DNA of 58,712 nucleotides from positions 1 through 58,712 of the IMG/VR virus record IMGVR_UViG_3300049489_000482, one strand, 5' to 3'. The translations under genes and the position numbers were made by a program. The notes beneath the pieces were generated by a model, which made no database searches, was not told the DNA's origin, and saw nothing but the letters and a program-made list of their open reading frames with translations. How positions within the stretch are numbered: position 1 is the stretch's first letter; each line of letters starts with the position of its first letter. Shown here in pieces: positions 57,601 to 58,712 of this stretch. The DNA is from a virus.

Positions 57601-58702
57601 TGTCGCACAACTCATGCACGTCCACATCAAAGGCCGCGTATCGCTTCGTGCCTTCGCTGTCGGTCATCCACGCGATCCAGTCGTACACCTGCGCCGGGTT
57701 GATGATGTTGCTGGCTTGCATGGCTCCAGCCGCCGTCATCAAGTGTTCCGCTATCGGGTCAACCGCAGTCGCCTGCACCGCCGGGTCTGTGTAGTAGGAG
57801 TTGCCCGTGTTTGATGGATGCGACGGCCAAAACCAGAAGCATCGCGGGTCCGTGGCTTCGACGGTGAAAAAGTATCTTCCGGTGACGTAGTTTTCCCAGT
57901 CACCAAGCCCGCTGTTACCAGATGGATTCCAGTGCCTCCGCACCGTCTTGCATTCGTACGCCGACAGCGTGACCGTGATCTCCGCGGTGTTTGCGCGGTT
58001 TCGGAACCGCACCACCGATTCTGCGGATTGCAGGTTGTGCAGTCGGAAGCATCGGTATTTGTCCCACCCCGACTCGATGGTCACGTCGGTCTGCCCCTCC
58101 AAAATGATCTCCGCGACCGCCCACTCGTAACGCTTTTCCGGCACCGGGCAACCGGCCTCCTTGACGAAGTGCAGCACCCCACTGCTCGGGTGCGCTAGGA
58201 CGTGCGCTTGCAGTGAGTGCTCGCACAGCGGAATGGCTCCGTATTGAAACAGGCCGTTCGTGTATGCGCCCGGCCCAATCCTCGGCACCGTGACGATGCG
58301 GTTGGCGGTGTCCCAGGATGTCGGCACCGCGGCCGCCACGGCGCTGGCAAACACGCTGTGGGAATACGCGCGCACAGTGGTCGCTGTCACAGACCCGCCC
58401 GTGGGCGGGTGTGTTACCGTGGTCGTGGTCACCGCGGCTCCAGGCAGGTATTGGCTGAACGCGGTTGCTCCCGCCGTGAAGAAAAAGCACTTGCCCAGCA
58501 GGTGATACGGTTGCCCCGCGTAGCGCGGGAACCGCACGTCGCCGCCGACGTTGCCGAACGTCGTCTTGTCCTCGCGGTTGACCAACAAAAACGACCGGCC
58601 TCCAAGCACCGTCTCCAGTTTGTCCTCGAACGCACCCCACAATGCGTTCATCGGAGCCGGTGTGATCGCCTCAAAGCCGGCGAGGTAGTTTACGGAAGCC
58701 AT
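54647..58702 (-). CDS. Large tail protein, probable tail tip/receptor-binding protein, 1351 residues
   Basis: Largest tail gene, at the end of the tail operon. N-terminus MASVNYLAGFEAITPAPMNA (no signal), then an extended, beta-rich body with many Trp and Tyr. DEYGTLQVVTGDAPETLVES, QQIDDTDAVGAGSRFFTTGL and GPEGGRYSYAGDMDVTFGA give no family I can name. Palindrome copy 8 (58393-58410) inserts THPPTGGSV near residue 100. Its N-terminal allele differs at the other contig end, suggesting variation in a host-facing protein. Confidence 0.75.
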   Translation of the reverse strand: MASVNYLAGFEAITPAPMNALWGAFEDKLETVLGGRSFLLVNREDKTTFGNVGGDVRFPRYAGQPYHLLGKCFFFTAGATAFSQYLPGAAVTTTTVTHPPTGGSVTATTVRAYSHSVFASAVAAAVPTSWDTANRIVTVPRIGPGAYTNGLFQYGAIPLCEHSLQAHVLAHPSSGVLHFVKEAGCPVPEKRYEWAVAEIILEGQTDVTIESGWDKYRCFRLHNLQSAESVVRFRNRANTAEITVTLSAYECKTVRRHWNPSGNSGLGDWENYVTGRYFFTVEATDPRCFWFWPSHPSNTGNSYYTDPAVQATAVDPIAEHLMTAAGAMQASNIINPAQVYDWIAWMTDSEGTKRYAAFDVDVHELCDIGSTFQPDTAAFEQGKLACLRPKSETGGALAFRANAKVADMFWHQGQLYVRKTAKSPWPNTAHTLHTLNFKGVSRSPGDTTTVVSDFASAGIAVTTAAGGNWQLGHALADKYVFVMTGSTNILKNPVRSGDAAYQVLPTGFALWTTSDRYELENRVMEDTGVDGQDVRGLEQFNLGTRARYRITQRTVANGPAPQVSFYDEYGTLQVVTGDAPETLVESTPPTALDVTAPQTLTIDELMTLQHFGDSARLSQNDDYVSYSVPDLTLTPEGWVMTWVESVEPAPLPAITTAAATPLAPHWCRQYKNRYGNTYTYNAGAGKWQLKHAARFRKHGWGFGQWGRANAGFHSPLVARPTVNGYRDEVYGPDGSDFGVPYQAAESTGVKLLRQIVGKRQQAIDDTDAVGAGSRFFTTGLWRCLDGVAAYIRNSASAAWFNQWVFLLTGDPNQARATGGPSERGTTAMVMVVEHYNAMAQAVNQVKTARPLSWRAIRVPYGNTVLNFDIDPPGVAFTGEQRLWLWSAKWAVAPRDAFAIVHGTTGSAASWLHYLTAKGILKEAADMAGWSTYKVTANRAAAFTVATAATIELTSRTGPEGGRYSYAGDMDVTFGAVTWDTTDRDIGNAMIAVPGRVESVNLPEFTSAKWVTIGDFQTLVEDFGLTFEYNEVRVPLKLGVRELPDVSEVSGYLTGATGIECFNTADATDHTGFIGSTATAQQRIAMVYDDGRGNWTTSSVAMNWKKRVCFTLPMDSETANWKAAPLAYDVWNTVNRAPGAGPIRYSMHVGVEIHGAVPRVARVINLAEYNYGNRVTVLSPYGFSVDTGASYEYGLKDVNAEPLPFPDDGKLTGYTTIGGVEVAVHGGLNIARGIWEHDVPTEGTQALRDAETIYRYLEQSEMRLECEVVGDGVVTLYAVPVGTWGVEVTDWWTGDRAYMQSLMGEHTAAREWLEASGTPEVISCMAGVTEIAATSGQRLTLITDDRMARISV
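58393..58410. repeat. Dispersed GC palindrome, copy 8
   Basis: ACCCGCCC-GT-GGGCGGGT, in frame in the large tail gene, encoding HPPTGG. Confidence 0.85.
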
Positions 58703-58712
58703 ACCGGCTTGT
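58591..58712. repeat. Terminal direct repeat, right copy
   Basis: Identical to 37-158; closes the genome into a circle. Confidence 0.95.

Noticed and set aside
1-58712. tRNA genes, CRISPR arrays, lysogeny repressor, host genes
   Set aside because: None could be recognised on either strand; the phage is therefore treated as virulent, though a diverged repressor cannot be excluded.

Overview
The window is a complete or nearly complete genome of a tailed double-stranded DNA phage. Its two ends share a 122-base direct repeat (37-158 and 58591-58712), so the sequence closes into a circle of about 58.55 kb. GC content is high (I estimate roughly 60%). Every gene I can support is on the minus strand, tightly packed, often with ATGA or GTGA stop/start overlaps. 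I see no tRNA, CRISPR array, repressor or host flank. The portal, protease and head proteins are Mu-like (DUF935 portal, gpI-like protease), and large and small terminase and a tape-measure protein point to a siphovirus. The type of the head proteins and the read-through peptides of the attC sites remind me of environmental Verrucomicrobiota, Lentisphaerota and Planctomycetota, so a host in that group is a low-confidence guess.

Read in transcription order (right to left, across the circle): the large tail protein (58.7-54.6 kb), a lysis/envelope group with a coiled-coil membrane protein, two lipoproteins and a DUF1353 protein (54.6-52.4 kb), a terminator, then a DNA-metabolism operon with a Rad50-like ATPase (52.2-49.3 kb), a second terminator, a run of small genes (49.2-46.7 kb), a UvrD-like helicase (46.6-45.0 kb), the integron described below (45.0-40.4 kb), replication genes (SF2 helicase, replication initiator, DnaC-like loader; 40.4-37.4 kb), many small accessory genes including nucleases, a KH protein, an SWIM-type zinc protein and methyltransferases (37.4-24.1 kb, with the terminase genes at 29.0-27.0 kb), then portal, protease/scaffold, capsid, a terminator, and the head completion and tail genes down to base 136.

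The most exciting feature is a complete integron inside the phage replication operon. A 316-codon integron integrase (IntI, with the extra IntI-specific patch) lies at 40413-41363. Its 5' side carries an attI-like site (core GTTCCAC, 41393-41399) followed by about nine gene cassettes separated by attC sites up to about 44984. The two ends of seven of these cassettes are complementary R boxes, as recombination predicts. Cargo includes a phage-type Dam methyltransferase, a DUF6527-like protein and several small unknown proteins. Unlike in textbook integrons, the cassette genes appear to be encoded antisense to their attC sites, toward intI, which matches phage transcription. A good sigma70-type promoter with an internal inverted repeat sits at the far end of the array (44908-44936). 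One further attC site outside the array, within an ASCH-domain gene (37331-37422), suggests that other phage genes entered as cassettes.

A second striking system is a 1554-residue head-gene polyprotein (11033-15697) that joins a minor head protein, a pyrophosphatase-like domain interrupted by a Nudix domain, a HipA-like kinase domain and an R-STS-ExE ADP-ribosyltransferase. A recurring tetrapeptide ending in ANE occurs in it, in the scaffold, in the capsid N-terminus and in the portal, and may be the maturation-protease cleavage site. A dispersed GC-rich palindrome (CCGCCC-RY-GGGCGG) occurs eight times, mostly inside genes and in frame.
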